From Sclerodactyla briareus (lineage: Eukaryota; Echinodermata; Holothuroidea; Dendrochirotida; Sclerodactylidae), in NCBI GenBank assembly GCA_026419785.1, contig JAODTK010003943.1, positions 143,644-207,643 of the forward strand: a stretch of 64,000 nucleotides of DNA, written 5' to 3'. Position 1 is the first letter of the stretch, and each line of letters begins with the position of its first letter. A program made the translations under genes and the position numbers. Under the pieces are notes generated by a model, which had not been told where the DNA came from, did not search any database, and was given only the letters and a program-made list of their open reading frames with translations. Below, piece after piece: positions 12,945 through 25,855 of this stretch.

Positions 12945-13180
12945 AAGTTAAATTGATCCAATGAAATGTAACCACTATGCAAACAAAATGTAACTCGGCA
13001 TAGCCAGTAGGCAAGCTTCACCCACCCACCAAGTTCAATCTGACAGCTTGTACGGTTTAGAAGTTTATGAGTGAACGTGACGAACAAAACGGTCCAATTC
13101 GAAAACGAAAAATACGACGATACGGACAGGAAGACATGGAAAGACACTTCTAGAGCTGATCTCCGGCAGCTAAAAATGTT
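12945..13180 (+). repeat. Dispersed repeat E, copy 1
   Basis: Matches 55060-55290 in the same orientation. Shared landmarks in order: ACCACTAYGC, AGCCAGTAG, CAAGCTT, CCACCCACCAAGTT, a GTAYGGTTTAGAAG segment, GTGAACG/ATGAACGC, AAACGAAAA, GACATG and AGAGCTG-TCTCC-GCAGC. A reverse-oriented relative occurs at 38390-38670. Non-coding; probably part of a mobile element. Confidence 0.7.
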
Positions 13181-14840
13181 AGGAATGACAACAAGAGGCT
13201 CGCGGAGCTTGGTACGCAAATCACCTCCCACCCTCTACCATGCAAACATAAAAAACCCCAAGGTGGTAGTCTGTGAATGAAAAAATGTATCAGTGATAAT
13301 TAAGTGACGATAAATCGCTCCAGCATTTTTGTCTATATAAAATAGGATCGATATCACACGACGGGACACGATATGGTTGCCAACGTGAAGACATGTTTGC
13401 AGTGGGGACTCCAGTAAGTAAGAATTCCTTCGTTGAATTACGCTCATTTTTAGAGCTTTTGTTAGTAAGAAAGGACTTGAATTCGGTTTCAATGAGGTAA
13501 AATGATCAATTACTTAAAACGAAGGCGATCGCCCCAGTGTCTGGCCTCCTGGTTACGCGATCAGGGTTTCCATCTAATAGTCACCATGCAAACCCCCCAA
13601 TTACAAGGCATGTAATGTGTGCTTTAAGATGTCGTTATTAGCATTAACACCTCTAATCATGGGATCAATTCAAATTCGTAAGGCCTGATTATTGATGATG
13701 TTCTACTAAAGATTTATAAGTTGTGAAATGGGACTAAAAAAAAAAAAAAAAAAAGGTGCCTAAAGTATGCAACTTAGACACACAATTTTCAACTTCCTAT
13801 TGACCCAGTTGCTCACTTCACAATCTCAGGACACACTTAATACATTTCATGGGAATTCAACAAAACTTGAAACATTTGCATGAATGGAGCAATTATACAC
13901 ATGCATATCCCCCCGTGAATCGAGTCAATGTTAAATTTTTGGGGACGACTAAATAAGGAAGACCATACAAATCAAGCCTCAGGAAAATCGAACCAACTTT
14001 AAATTCGGGAAAACACATGCGAATAGACACACTGAATGACCTCCAGTGTCATCAGCCTATGTGAATTATACAATTTATATAGTTTATATTTTTATCACAG
14101 GCTAACCACAGGAGTGCTATATTCACAGAGAATATGAGTCGGTGATGGAATGAAAAAAAAAAGATAAAGCAAGTGATAGAGTAATTGGCTCACGTAATGG
14201 TAGCGCAATCCCTCTTAATATTTAAAACATTTCATTGTATCATGGACGAACCCCTTAAACATAGCAACCATAACAACAACAGACTGGGTCTTTAGCACGA
14301 TCTACCGACCCTGGACTGTCTGGTTATAAACCAATTAATGAGTTGATAGTTCCCTCCAGATGACCATATTGTCCAAACAATTTAAATGAACCCTATGACC
14401 ACTGCAGCTCATAGTGGATACTGGTCCTAAATCTAATAAAGTTTGTCTGTATTATCCTCAGTGTCACCATCCGATTTGATTCCTAATTCCAGAACTTACA
14501 GTCCATTTACTTCTGCTGGTCTCACCACACTAACAGTGGCAATATAAGGCTCCCTCTATGCAGGTGTAGAAAAACCTGACACCCTGCTATTCTTGAAAGG
14601 TAGCTGTAGAGCGCTACCAGAGCTTATGTGAACAAACCTGACCTTTATTGTCAGAGGGCGACAAAAGAAAGGTTGACAGGCTGGAGATGGAGGCAGGAGT
14701 TCCTGTGGGCTGCAGTAGAGGGATGAGAGACATCTTGGAATAATACTAGGATTTAATATAATAAACATCTGATAATTGGCCTTAAAAACTACATTGTATG
14801 ACATAACAGTTGTCAATATGCTCAATGCTCGATAATGAGC
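13181..14840. other. Unassigned AT-rich sequence
   Basis: Contains a 21-base A-run near 13735-13755 and a short A-run near 14155. No gene or structured RNA recognised. Confidence 0.45.
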
Positions 14841-16110
14841 ACCCAGCCCAAATTATCAGCCATATCGCATACAGGTTTTGGAGGTTGTTGGAGAAAATGT
14901 GATTATTCAGCAGTTTTTGTCAAGTGACCCTGCAGTATTTGATGACCTTACGTTTTTTATGAAAGGCGTACCCTGATGATATTGCATTAGCCCACAAGGT
15001 TAAGCCATGTCGCATACAATCACTAGAAGCTGTTGCAGAAATGTTATTATTTGGCAATCTTTGACCCTACTATGACCTGTGATGACATGAAAAATGTTGC
15101 CACGATGTGATGCACCAAGCCCCAAAACGCATTATGTAATCAGATACAAACGCCCTATGCTATCGCCCAAAAGGTATCAAAAACGACCTTGCCCCCTTGG
15201 AACCTTGAAGCCAGCGTCAGATGAAGGGGCGGAGGTTTCTCATGTAGCCCCAGAGCTCTATCACATATCCACAAAAAAGTCCGGTTTTATTTCTTTGCCC
15301 GTAACTTCTAAGTACCTCCTAAAGTAAGCACATTTTCTTTAAGGACTGACCTTAACCTTTTGACCTCGTCTCAGATGTCGTTTGATTCCACTGCACCCAA
15401 AATTACCATGACCAATCGCTACGGCACCCTAACGCAGTCATCAATTGTATTGGCCAATTAACAAAACTTCGAAAAATTGCGTAATTTAGGCAAACTATTC
15501 ACATTAAATAACCTTACAAGTGACCTTTAAACTGTTGTTAAAGTAATCAGGATCAAAGGTGTACCATCTCCACCAAAGTTCATGAGGATTCAACCACCAT
15601 TTAAAATCTGTATAATTTATGCAAATGACTATGTAAGTGCAATTAGTAAACAATAAATGACCTTTGGTGACCTTGTCCCTACTGTAAAATTTATTGGGAC
15701 TATAGATAAACCATCTCCACCGAGTTTCGTCGAAATCCAACGACTTCAAAAATATCGCAGAATTATGCAATTAGACTACATATATCATGCCAGGAATCGA
15801 ATCAGTTCGTGTACACTTCAAGTTAGTGTTAATACGCCGAACGGCATCACCAATGCATCTACCGATCAAGAGATATCTTGTACACAAGCTTCTGGGCCAA
15901 TTTTCATTAAATATGCAAATTTATGCAAATGAGTATGGTCTTGCTGGGACGAAAAGTGGATGCACATCGACAACTCTTCACCGCGCACCTCCACAAAAAT
16001 TTCAGCTCATGCTGAGCTTTCAAGTCAGGAGATATCGAACCGCACATCGGACAGACAGACAGACAGACACACACACAAACAAAGTAGGGACCACTGTCAT
16101 CTCCTTGAAC
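14841..16110 (+). repeat. Modular ~165-bp repeats ending in GACA/CA microsatellite
   Basis: Two adjacent modules begin GCCATATCGCATACA (about 14860) and GCCATGTCGCATACA (about 15005). Two further modules share ACCATCTCCACCRAGTT-like blocks (about 15563 and 15708), each followed by an AATTATGCAA-type segment. The block ends with GACAGACAGACAGACACACAC (16051-16075). This architecture is typical of non-coding terminal regions of mobile elements in marine invertebrates; the family is not named here. Confidence 0.5.
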
Positions 16111-16202
16111 AAAGTTCAGGCGAGACCAAAACAATATGAACAACGCGCTCCACGGAGAGAGGAACATCCAAGGCAACATTATACATGGTAATAAGCTTCC
16201 AG

Positions 16203-16350
16203 TAGTGGATACAGAGGGGGGTCCAGGGGGTCCGGACCCCCCCCCCCTTTTAGTTCGGAGCTTTTCGGAACACAAATGAATCCCACCAATAATGTGGATC
16301 CAGATGGCTTCTGGGGAGTCCGGACCCCCCCCCCCCCCTCCTTCCCCGCT
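16203..16350 (+). repeat. GTCCGGACC-rich repeat with perfect palindrome
   Basis: GTGGATACAGAGGGGGGTCC leads to the perfect palindrome GGGGGTCCGGACCCCC at 16226-16241, followed by a C-run. A second arm, GTGGATCCAGATGGCTTC then GGGGAGTCCGGACCCC, follows at about 16292-16335. A reverse relative (GGACCCCTCCC ... ATCCTGGATCCGCCCTGG) is at 17435-17471. Confidence 0.55.
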
Positions 16351-17696
16351 ATGTGATGTCATCTGTGCTGAATGCACCCGGGGGTCTACAGGAGATAATA
16401 CGACCCTTTACAAGATGGACATGACCCTAAAAAATTTGCACTCTCATTCGCACTATTGTTTGATCACTGGGCACTGTTATGTGGTGTCACTGTACTATAT
16501 GCGGGGGAAGCACCACAGAGAAGGCAGGGCAGGCATTGCTCCCTGTGGAATTATCCTTCAAAATAGAATGTTTAATGAAGTTCACCTCATACAGCAGAGG
16601 TCACACGATGCAAATATGTGAGTATAGATACGCATCATCATTTGCTATAAGCATCGGTATCTTCATTGACCTCAATGCTTACACATAGGCCCCTTCTACA
16701 TCTCAGAAGATCCATGACTGAATTCTCTCTTGAGTTCTTTCTTTATTGTTGATGGTTTAATATTGAGTAGCAAAAACAATAGATAGGGCGAAAAGGCAGT
16801 ATATCATCCGTCGAGATTCCGTGTATAGTTCGTTGTATAGTTTAGAAAACATGCAAAACAGAATTCAATACTAAACTGACTGAGGATGATTTGAGAGATG
16901 GAAAGTTATTTCAAATCCGTATTTGACCGGAATGCCCTGGCGTCTCTTTCAACCAAATTAGTTGAGGGTGACGCCCCCCCCCCCCCCATGATAGCCGCTC
17001 ATGCATGCACTCTATCGGGAGACCTCCCTTCGTCACGGAGCATGAGTGGGTTGCGCAAGAATCTACAGACCTCGACGAAGACCTCGTGCCACGACGGGCT
17101 ATCTATATCCCAACCTTAATTAGCAACATTTTCTATACCAAAACTGAAAGACTTCTGCAGCACTTTCGGGCACCTCGTTAGGTCCACACAACAACAAAAA
17201 TTGAAGGGAGAATTGAGTCCAAGTAATGAAGTTTTATTGAAGAAAAGTTCTGACAGAGGGGTGGGTGAGGTTCGAATATTTCGATCGGTCATTCAGTGCG
17301 CGGATCCGATTTTTTTTTTAGGGAATGACATTCGAGAGAAAATTGAAACTAAAGTGAATGAAAAATCGTATGGACGTCATGAAGGGTAGGGTGAGGTGAA
17401 AAAATTGGACTGTCATTTTTCGTGGAGCCAAGTTGGACCCCTCCCTTTTTAAAATCCTGGATCCGCCCTGGCTTCGATGGATTAACCTATGGCAATCAGG
17501 GCAGCATTAGAATGTTGCCAACACGACATCTGGTCATAAGCAAGTATCTACACAGGGATCCATGTGTTTGCTATTTGCTTCTGAAACTTCTCCGTGAAAG
17601 CCCTTAGTGGTGAGTTTCAGAAAAGTTCTATCACCTTTGATTAAGGTCGTAGACAAATTAAGGACTGGTACGCCACAGTGTTATAATTGAACTTAC
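16351..17696. other. Unassigned; reverse GGATCC-type repeat edge at 17435-17471
   Basis: Only the short G/C-rich repeat edge (GGACCCCTCCC ... CCTGGATCCGCCCTGG) and a C-run at 16975-16987 stand out. Otherwise featureless. Confidence 0.4.
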
Positions 17697-17871
17697 CTAT
17701 ATCTTTATCAGTGTATCTCCTCCTTGATCCGTAATAATCCCAAAACGTCACTTTACCTACTTCACACTCATTGACGTCATCATCGTCTGATTCCGTATTT
17801 TGGTTGTCCGGAGGCCCCTCCTCAAGCTCCCATTGGTCTCCGTCGTATTCATACTCGAGACAGATGGGGGT
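17697..17871 (-). CDS. Putative exon of unidentified acidic protein
   Basis: On the minus strand an open segment of 58 codons starts after a CTTAG acceptor at 17872 and ends at a perfect consensus donor, ATAG|GTAAGT, at 17697/17696. It encodes T-P-I-C-L-E-Y-E-Y-D-G-D-Q-W-E-L-E-E-G, then an acidic stretch with E-S-D-D-D-D-V-N-E-C, then KVTFWDYYGSRRRYTDKD. Amino-acid composition (W, Y, acidic runs, K/R) looks like real soluble or cytoplasmic protein. I do not recognise the family. The acceptor lacks a strong polypyrimidine tract, so the 5' border is uncertain. Confidence 0.4.
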
Positions 17872-17971
17872 CTAAGTTAGTTAACGAATTCGCTAATCAT
17901 CTCCCTGACAACGGTCCCGGGTCGCTTTGGAGACGTAGCACGTGTAACATCTTCGTTTCCTCACTATGGTC

Positions 17972-18202
17972 CTATGCCAGTACAGGCAGAGAAACGTGAA
18001 TATTGCCCAAAAGGACCGGTGACCACCTCCCTTCCCTTTCGGTGTTGCTCTGCCTATTCCTGTCATCCGGCAAGACGACTACAGAACCGTAATTGATTTG
18101 GTATTGTGAGTCCCTGTTGATGGGTACCCGGTTGTTATTGGTAGGGAGAATGTCACGTTCGCTATCCTGAAGACGGACCTCTCCACTCGATCTTCCCATC
18201 AT
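17972..18202 (-). CDS. Putative upstream exon or start of the same unidentified gene
   Basis: A 76-codon minus-strand frame beginning ATG ATG GGA at 18202. It has hydrophilic content (M-M-G-R-S-S-G-E-V-R-L-Q-D-S-E-R-D, then NRVPINRDSQYQINYGSVVV) and ends in a stop at 17972. It lies 100 nt upstream of the exon at 17697-17871 in the same direction, so they may belong to one gene, but no strong donor is seen near its end. No signal peptide or membrane segment. Could equally be an isolated chance frame. Confidence 0.25.
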   Translation of the reverse strand: MMGRSSGEVRLQDSERDILPTNNNRVPINRDSQYQINYGSVVVLPDDRNRQSNTEREGRWSPVLLGNIHVSLPVLA

Positions 18203-19360
18203 GCATCTGTAAACCTACACAAAGCGCGCGCTCTCGAGGACCAATACAAACAAATTTTTGAGTGGAATGATCGATGTCAGTTTCCTCTCAATTACGGATT
18301 CGGGAGGGCGAAATCTTCAGATGGTCATTAACATGGTCCTTTCACCATAGATTGTTCCGCCCTGAGATGAATAACATTAATTCCGCCCAATTTGGTTTTG
18401 GCTTGTTCGCTCAGACCGTCCTAAATCTGCTCACTGTACGTGGGGGCATCCACCTGGAAATAATAGAACAGACAAACACTCACGATAATATTATGTGTGT
18501 TATCACGTATTTCCACATTTCCTTCCATGCTGGGGGAGGGGGAGTAGACATGTAAAATGTTTTCCCTGCCTGTCACAACAAGAGACTAACAAAGTGTTGT
18601 TGAAATGTTAATCTACACATCTGCCCATGGGGCTTATATGCACCTACGGACTTAACATATCCATACATTTTCGATGGAGCGGCGCACAGGGAGTTCACGC
18701 CCAGGACCTCACATCAAACCCCCCCCCCCCCACCCCCTATACCTGCCACCTCTTGCCCTTCCCGTGTTCCCTTGCTATAAGTTGTCAGATTTGAATATAC
18801 TTTTTCAGAAAAAGGTTTTTTCCCTCCATACGACTATGGCCTTAGTTACCAACCCTTGAATGAAAGCAGGGGTTGAAAAAGGTGTTCACGCTTCCACGCT
18901 TAATTGTTGACCGATGGGGGTCGGCACTCTTTTATCGCAGGAGAATCGGCGTTACTATTTGTTAAAAATAACTTGTTTGACCGAATTCCCTGAGGGACAC
19001 TACTCTTGACGGCGAATAGACTCTGAACGTCCCTTGCCGGTCAGAAACCCTAGCTAGCCCTCAACACTCGTCTGCTCAAAACACGCGATCCCATTCTAAA
19101 GCCATGCGTAGAACCATTCTTCTAGTTGTCCAGAAGTAGCACGGCAAAGATTTAGGGCCCTTGAGCTCTTGTTGAAGGAAAGTTGTACTTTACTTTTAAT
19201 TGGCGTCCTCAATCAGAGAATTTGAAATTGTTTTGAAAAGTTTCCCTGGTCACAGGCAGTTCAATATAGATCAGCCAGGCCGACGCAGGGAATTGTATTT
19301 TTCGTTTCCGTTTTTACTTCGTTCATGTCAGCAGACTAGACTACAAGATTCTAATCCCGC
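18203..19360. other. Unassigned sequence
   Basis: No gene recognised. C-run near 18719-18733 followed by ACCCCC; otherwise unremarkable. Confidence 0.4.
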
Positions 19361-20060
19361 ATCACTGTAGTGTTCGGGGGGATATTATGGTTTTGGGCGT
19401 GAAGACGGCGTCTCCGCCGCCACCGCCGCCGCCGGAGAAACTTATCTTGAAACGCCTTTATTCGATTGATCTCAAAATTGGTACACATGTCCGCCCTAGT
19501 GGAATCTCGGATGAGTTCGAAGTGGGGGCATCCAACTGCATGCCTGCCGCCCTCTTTTTTGTGGGTTTTACACGAAAATCATGGTTTTATCCGATTTACA
19601 GGAAACGATTGTGTGGTGACAATGGTTGGTCCCGAAAAACATGACGGTGACTCCGAGAGCACCGGAGGTCAAATTTGTTGTTTTTTTTTTTTTTTTTCTT
19701 CTTTTTTATTTTTGCGAAAAATACGAGTAAACCGATTCACACAGGAACTTGGTGGGCGGGGACAAAAGTCGTCCCAATAACATGACGGTGATTTTCAAGG
19801 TCACCAAAGAGGTCTTTCAAAATTATGTTTTCGCGTGTTTTCAAGTTTTTGAGGTATTGAAACAAAACATGGGGAAGTGGACTAGGCTACAGTTGGTCCT
19901 GAACAACCAGGTACGGCATTTCGAAGTCAATGTCAAGTGTGATACTCTCTAAATGAGTCCACAAAGGTGTTTATGAGGGGATATTACAACGTCGGCGGGT
20001 TATTCGCCTGCACATATCAGGTTTTAAAAAAAAATTGTATACATGCGGCATAAGAAGGCC
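19361..20060 (+). repeat. Modular repeat F, copy 1
   Basis: Starts GGGATATTATGGTTTTG near 19378, followed by a CGTCTCCGCCGCCACC-type block, as at 23530. Two internal modules share a CCCGAAAAACATGACGGTGA / CCCAATAACATGACGGTGA core (about 19632 and 19774) and AGGTC segments. A T-run lies at 19679-19697. The end near 19978 repeats GGGGATATTACAACGTC. Confidence 0.5.
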
Positions 20061-23000
20061 TGGCAAATGAGAATTATGGGAGGAAACGCGGGCACCTATA
20101 GCGTCGGGTGAGCCCTAAGGGTGAAGTAGTTGGACACTGTACGTATTCTTCGTCCGGATGTGTCCGAAGGTTTACCAAAGTAGGCCCGGAGTAGATATGC
20201 CTAATTATCGGATCGCCAATGATACCCTCTAATCCGACGGCTCAGTGGCTGGCTGGCCATAGGGAGTGAGGGGATTCCCCCCCCCCAACATTTCCCAGAT
20301 AACATTTTCAAATGAGGCTTGTATGGATATGAAGCCATAACACTCCATTCCATTTCCGGGCTGATTCATTGTGTCCGTTCATATTCTGAAACAATTAATC
20401 TTACTTTCCATCTAATCGAAATCTTGAGGTTTTCGGTCACTGAACACGTCAATTACTTCGATTAGGCGGGGGGCGGGATTTAAGGCTAACCATAAAAACA
20501 AAAGTGTTGCTCGTGGGGATAACAACTTAACGAGAAGAGTCCCCGAAAAAAGCAATTTGTGGAAAGCGTCCCGAGGCTAATTAGGAACTTTATTTTTTAC
20601 TGTACCAATAACTAAGTAAAATTCGGAAACTGGTCTAACATCGCTCTTATTCCTCTCAATCGCTATTGCGTTTGCCGCGTAGAAGACGTGTACCAAGCAA
20701 TTGGTGGAGGCACACAACTGGTATTCTCTAACGCAGAGAAAACTACTATAAGTTGAACACATCTACCTCATGTGGGACCACGCGTCAAACAACGTATAGA
20801 AGAAAACGGTTTTTCAGAGAACGACCTCTCTATCGTCAATTGACTGAATGATTGTGTTCCAGACAGCGATGGGTATTCAATCACCCGCGGAGAGACCACT
20901 GGGGTACAGAAGAGGCCCTTTGAGGAACGCGTGTGATCAGTCGACTGGACCATTACCCACAGATCAAAGAAAACATCTTTCCAGAGGCAAATCTACGGAC
21001 CAACTGACTGAACAAAAAGAACACTTACAAAGCGCCCGACGGAATCCCCTAACAATGAGGCAGATAACTGAACAATTCCGAACTCAACGAATGCGAGATA
21101 TGTTCCATACTTGACATCTCTTACGGAATTAGTTGGCATCCCTATATCGTCCGCATACCAGAAGAGAGATCATTTTCTGTGTTAAGAATTCTTGAAAACC
21201 TAACCGGAGAAAGCCATGGGTCAGACCTGACGTCGTCCTTAGTAGCTTTGATGGCAATGGAGAAGAAAGATTTTCAGGTGGACATTCCTTGATATCATTG
21301 CCTTAAATTCAGCAGAGCAAGTACGATCGCCCGCTCGAGCTGAACTGACTATGTGCTGGCGCTAGATGTCCACAGGGGTGGTTAGAGTTGGTGGGGTAGG
21401 TAGAGTTGGTCATGGTCAGTTATTCGATTGATAATTGAAAACAAAGTTACGAATTGTGCCGTTGAAATTGAAATTGAGGATCCAGCTGCTCGAGTTTTTT
21501 AATTCACGTTTCATTGGGTAATATTTGAACATTAGTCCGACACCCCCATGATTCGTTAAGCATTATGCGGATTTACAGGGCCTCGCAGCTGATATTATGG
21601 AATTTTTGAAAAGTGTTTAAAAAAACATACGAAAATTCAAGACAGATAGCACTTTTTCGGCGTGCAGTGAGTAGTTGGAAATACTGTGAAAGGTACACCA
21701 TTTTGCATCGAATCCAAAAGTTATTCTGCAAAAAAAAAAAATCTCATGATGTGTGTGGGAATATCAACATGCAACCAATGCGTGCGATATAGAGTAGGCG
21801 CTTAGAAGCACTGCCTATAAATTGAGCGGATTTGGAAGATCTGGGATGATCTGGAATGCGAGCCGACCGCTCTATCGTCACCACACTGCACCGCTCAAGC
21901 TATGTTGGTGGAGGTCAGAAATAACAACCACCCCCCCCACCCCCTCCTCCACACACACACACCCAGGGCGGCGCCAGGATTTCCTGATGGGGGCCGGAGC
22001 TCCCCGACGAAAGTTGAGCGGTATCGTTCGCCATAGTGCATTTTACCCTACCTCATACCCCGAAACCGTCCTTTTTCAGTTTTCAGTTTCCTAGAATTTG
22101 CTCCTTTTTCTTTCCTTCTCTCGCATCGCTCGATGTTTTATCCTCCTCGCTCGCCCCGGACAACATCTCGATCTTTTTTTCCGAGGGGGGGGGGGAAGCC
22201 ACTGGGGCCCGCGAGGACGCGCGGTGCCCCTCCCCCCTCCAGACCCAGCTGGGGCCGCCCCGCCCTGCACCCACCAATTACCCACCCAACGGCCGTCCCC
22301 TAATGGAAAACAACACAAAAATGAAAGAATAGAAGCGGTGATTCTTGTTTCAATAAGCAGACTGAGTGGTGTCATGATTCTCTTTAGCCCACTTGACTGT
22401 CAATTGATTCATACTCATGATGACTACGTGATCGTTGTATGTAAGTTTAGTGATTTGACTTTTTGAATTGATTTGGAATTTACGGAGTCAGAAGCGTAGT
22501 AGTTAAGGCTCATCAATAACCCTGACCGTACCGTTCGTGGACTAGTGCTCATATGATGTCGAGGCAGTACGTGGTATGACTTTCCCACAACCTGCCCCGG
22601 GACCGCCATTAGCGTCCCCTCTGAGAGGTCCAATGCATCGAATGTGGTTTAAAGTGAGACATCGCGAGTGCAGGTACAGCCACCTAGTGAAAAAGTAGGA
22701 TGCGGTGGCCTTCAGAACCCCCCCGCGACCCCATGCCTTTGTATAGGAAAAAGCGTCCCCATGATACCTCTATGCATTCTTCCGTCGGAGTGGTTAGTGA
22801 CACAGTGACTACCAGAGCAATGTCAGATAATTCAGATTTAACGGGCCTATAAATATTTTATAAAACAGGTCCTGAACAAATGAGGAGAATTCGGCATTCA
22901 AGTAATTGAATCCTTTCTTTTTCCTGTTATGGCCGACATAGGGTATTAATTATGGGCACATGCAGTCGAATTGCATGAATCATCCAGGGCGAAGGACAAA

Positions 23001-23480
23001 TTGGAATGCGATAATGAGAGAATGTCGAATGAAAATGGAGACGAGCTAAGACTGGTCTGATCGAAGCAATGCCAATTGCGACGATCACAGGCCTGAGTTG
23101 TTAAAATATGAAGGAGAGTTCGAATCCTAGTCCTGCTCAGGAACCAACTCGCATCTTGATATACACTATAGAATTAAGACTTCTTTCATTCTGACAGAAA
23201 AGAACAATTTCCACTGACCAAGTTCGAGGAAATTTACTCGGTCGAAATACATGAAAACACTGGAATTACCCAGTAAAGCAACACGATCGGCCTTGAAAAT
23301 CCGTGCATGTACGCTTGGCCAATCAAGCGCAATAGTTTTCATTCCCGCGGTTCAATGTATCCGATTCGCCAGCGCGATCTACGTACCCACGGTTGATTTA
23401 TTGCGAGCAAGTGAGCCTTGATCGAGTTATCTATCCGCGTGCAGTGAATTATGAATCAAACTACTTACAAAACGGGAATT
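20061..23480. other. Unassigned sequence with C/G runs
   Basis: No gene recognised. Open frames at 20848-21114, 22036-22332 and 22098-22466 lack domain signatures; the last two cross a G11 run near 22184. CCAGGGCGGCGCCAGGATTTC (21963-21983) resembles the edge of the G-rich repeats. GTTCGAATCC at 23119-23128 resembles a pol III B box but no matching A box is convincing. Confidence 0.35.
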
Positions 23481-23499
23481 CAGAAAATGAATATCGTAT

Positions 23500-24391
23500 T
23501 ATATCCCGCAACACTGATAAGTTTTCTGGGATATTATTGTTTTGACCGTGTGCCCTCCGTCTCCGCCCTCCGAAGTATTTGATATTTCAAACCCCATTGG
23601 ATTTTCATGAAACTTGGTGAAGAGGGCGAGGCCAACTATCAGTGCCGATGAAATTTTCTAATGTGGCCGAGGTCCCTGGAAGTCTCTTTGATGACTATTT
23701 GCATAATAGTTGTTTTTTTTTTGGCCCAATTAGCAAGTTAGGCAAATTTTAATAAACTTTGTTGGATTCTCACGAACTTGGTGAGTTGGACCTTCTAACG
23801 TCCCATAATTATCCCATTGCGTTGAAATCACTGAAGTCTTATGTGTTTTTAATTTACATATTCGTTCATCAATTAGAATAATTAATGCAATTTATTTTCT
23901 CAACTTTTAGGGAATTTTGACGAAACTTTGTGAAATAGACTTAACTACCAGTCCTGATAAACTTATTCAATACAATCAATATCACTGCTGGTAAAATTTT
24001 GGGACTTAATTTGCATATTAGTTATCCGGATCAGTCAAAATGATGATTTTAATACCTTTTTTTGCTCAATAACTTGAAAATGTTCATTGACATGCAATAT
24101 TGGGGGCCCCCCTTTTTCTCAGGAGTGTATGCATCACATGGATGTAACAATTTTCAAAAACCGCCATGTCTTAAAGGTCACTTAGGTGTCAAAAACGATT
24201 TTAGTACGTTTTCCGGCAATAGCACGGGTTGTGTTCATCATAAGCAATATGCCTCTAGGAGTTGATGTATCACTGGGACTAACAATTCTCATAAAAACTG
24301 TCACTATCATTAAAGGTCATTCGAGGTCACTTAAGGGGTCAAAAATGTTTTTTTTTTGGCTATAATCGGAATTGAAATCTGCGAAGGCTGG
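23500..24391 (+). repeat. Modular repeat F, copy 2
   Basis: Begins GGGATATTATTGTTTTGACC and GTCTCCGCCCTCCGAAGTATT, parallel to 19378. Three ~160-bp modules follow, each with a GATTTTCATGAAACTTGGTGA-like core (about 23601, 23766 and 23918) and a TTTGCATA/ATTTACATATT segment. Two more modules around 24120 and 24255 share AACAATTYTCA and TTAAAGGTCA. AT-rich and non-coding. Confidence 0.55.
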
Positions 24392-25855
24392 ATGGTTCAC
24401 CCTTGTAATCATTGTTGACCTGCATGTGTGTGACCTCTGACCTGAATTTGACCTCGTCGGGTGGTCATGGGGTTTAAAGGTCGAACTTGAATAATGTGCT
24501 TATTTAAGACGCACCTTGTCCGGGGGCTGTAGGGGTGCCTCAGACAATTACAATGCATTATAGTCCTATTGTTGATTCCATATGTAGTAAACCATGTCTT
24601 TTTTCACATTAGTCCACATTCCTGTTTCATCAGATTGAATATCATTTTCTGTCCTATCAATATCACGATATTTTCAGAAATGCTACTTGGTAAATGTGTA
24701 CACCCCTTATGGCCTTGTCCAATTGTACGACGCATCCCCAAGGGCTGTAGGGGTGCATCCTACAATTAACAAGTGATTATAGGCCATTGTTTGATTCCCA
24801 TTATTAAACCATGCTTTTTACTATTAGTCACATTCCGGTTTCATCAGAGTGGCATATCAATTTCTGTCCTAGCAATATCAGGATATTCTTCAGAGCTACT
24901 CGGTACAATTGTGCACCCCTTTATGCACTTGTCAACTGTAAGACGCACCCCCAATACCACGGACAGGGCGTGTCAAATGTGGGTCATCGTCAAATTCAAA
25001 GTGAATCACATATGGGACACTTTTAATAAATAGTAAATCACAAAACTGACTTGGGGTTTGCTCATTTGGTTCTGTTATGTAGAAAATTATAGGACAAGCT
25101 GGCCTACTGGTTGGTTATTTTCAAGGAATTGTAAGCCATCTAAGTGACGAGGGGTGTGTCAATGTACAATAATAATTGCATGACCCACCGTTTCACAATG
25201 ACTCACCCTCTTCCTGGGTATAGGGGGTGCGTCATACAATTGACAAGGTAACATTAAAAACTCTTGAGTTCTTATGACAGGCACCTATCGCTTTTGCGGT
25301 ATCTTTTGCTGTATTTAATTGACTAAGTAAACTTCCCAGCTCTCCCTAAGTAGGTAATAAAAACCACTTCAATTGGCATCACAAAATCATTGATCCAAGA
25401 ATATTGTCGTATGTAAATTTGGTGTCCCCCCAAAATGGCTTACATAGAAACCCTTTATATTAGTTTAAACGGAAACAGGAAAAGTAAATTCCTGTTTGTT
25501 ATTCTCATTCTCCGGACACCAGGGCGACCAATACAAATGATGGCAACGTTTGAAGCAAACAAATCAAAGGGAAGATGGGAAAACCCAAATAAATTTGGAA
25601 ATATTGACAGTGGACTTTTGGTGTCCCCCAATAAATTGACTTTTGTGAAAAATTTCAAAGTCCACAAACCTAACATTCTTAGAAAAGATGTGTTTAGATG
25701 TTAGACCTGAAATTCTATCTGTAGTCCTGATTTATTAGAAACACCATACAGATTTGGTTAACTACTCTAATTTTCCGAAATCTAGCAAAAATCACTGGGG
25801 GTTGTCCCAACTCCCCGTTACATATGAAAACCAGGAAAAAATATGCTAATTCTGG
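24392..25855 (+). repeat. Tandem duplication, unit 1 (1464 bp)
   Basis: Starts ATGGTTCACCC and ends ATATGCTAATTCTGG. The whole unit is repeated directly at 25856-27333. Its left third itself contains two ~218-bp sub-repeats (GGCTGTAGGGGTGC at 24525 and 24743), with a weaker third relative near 25225. Contains identical short open frames to unit 2 (25435-25704), which have no recognised domain; they are not evidence of a gene because the whole DNA segment is duplicated. Confidence 0.95.

Noticed and set aside
23115..23130. GTTCGAATCC as a tRNA or SINE B box
   Set aside because: No convincing A box at the right distance and no tRNA fold.
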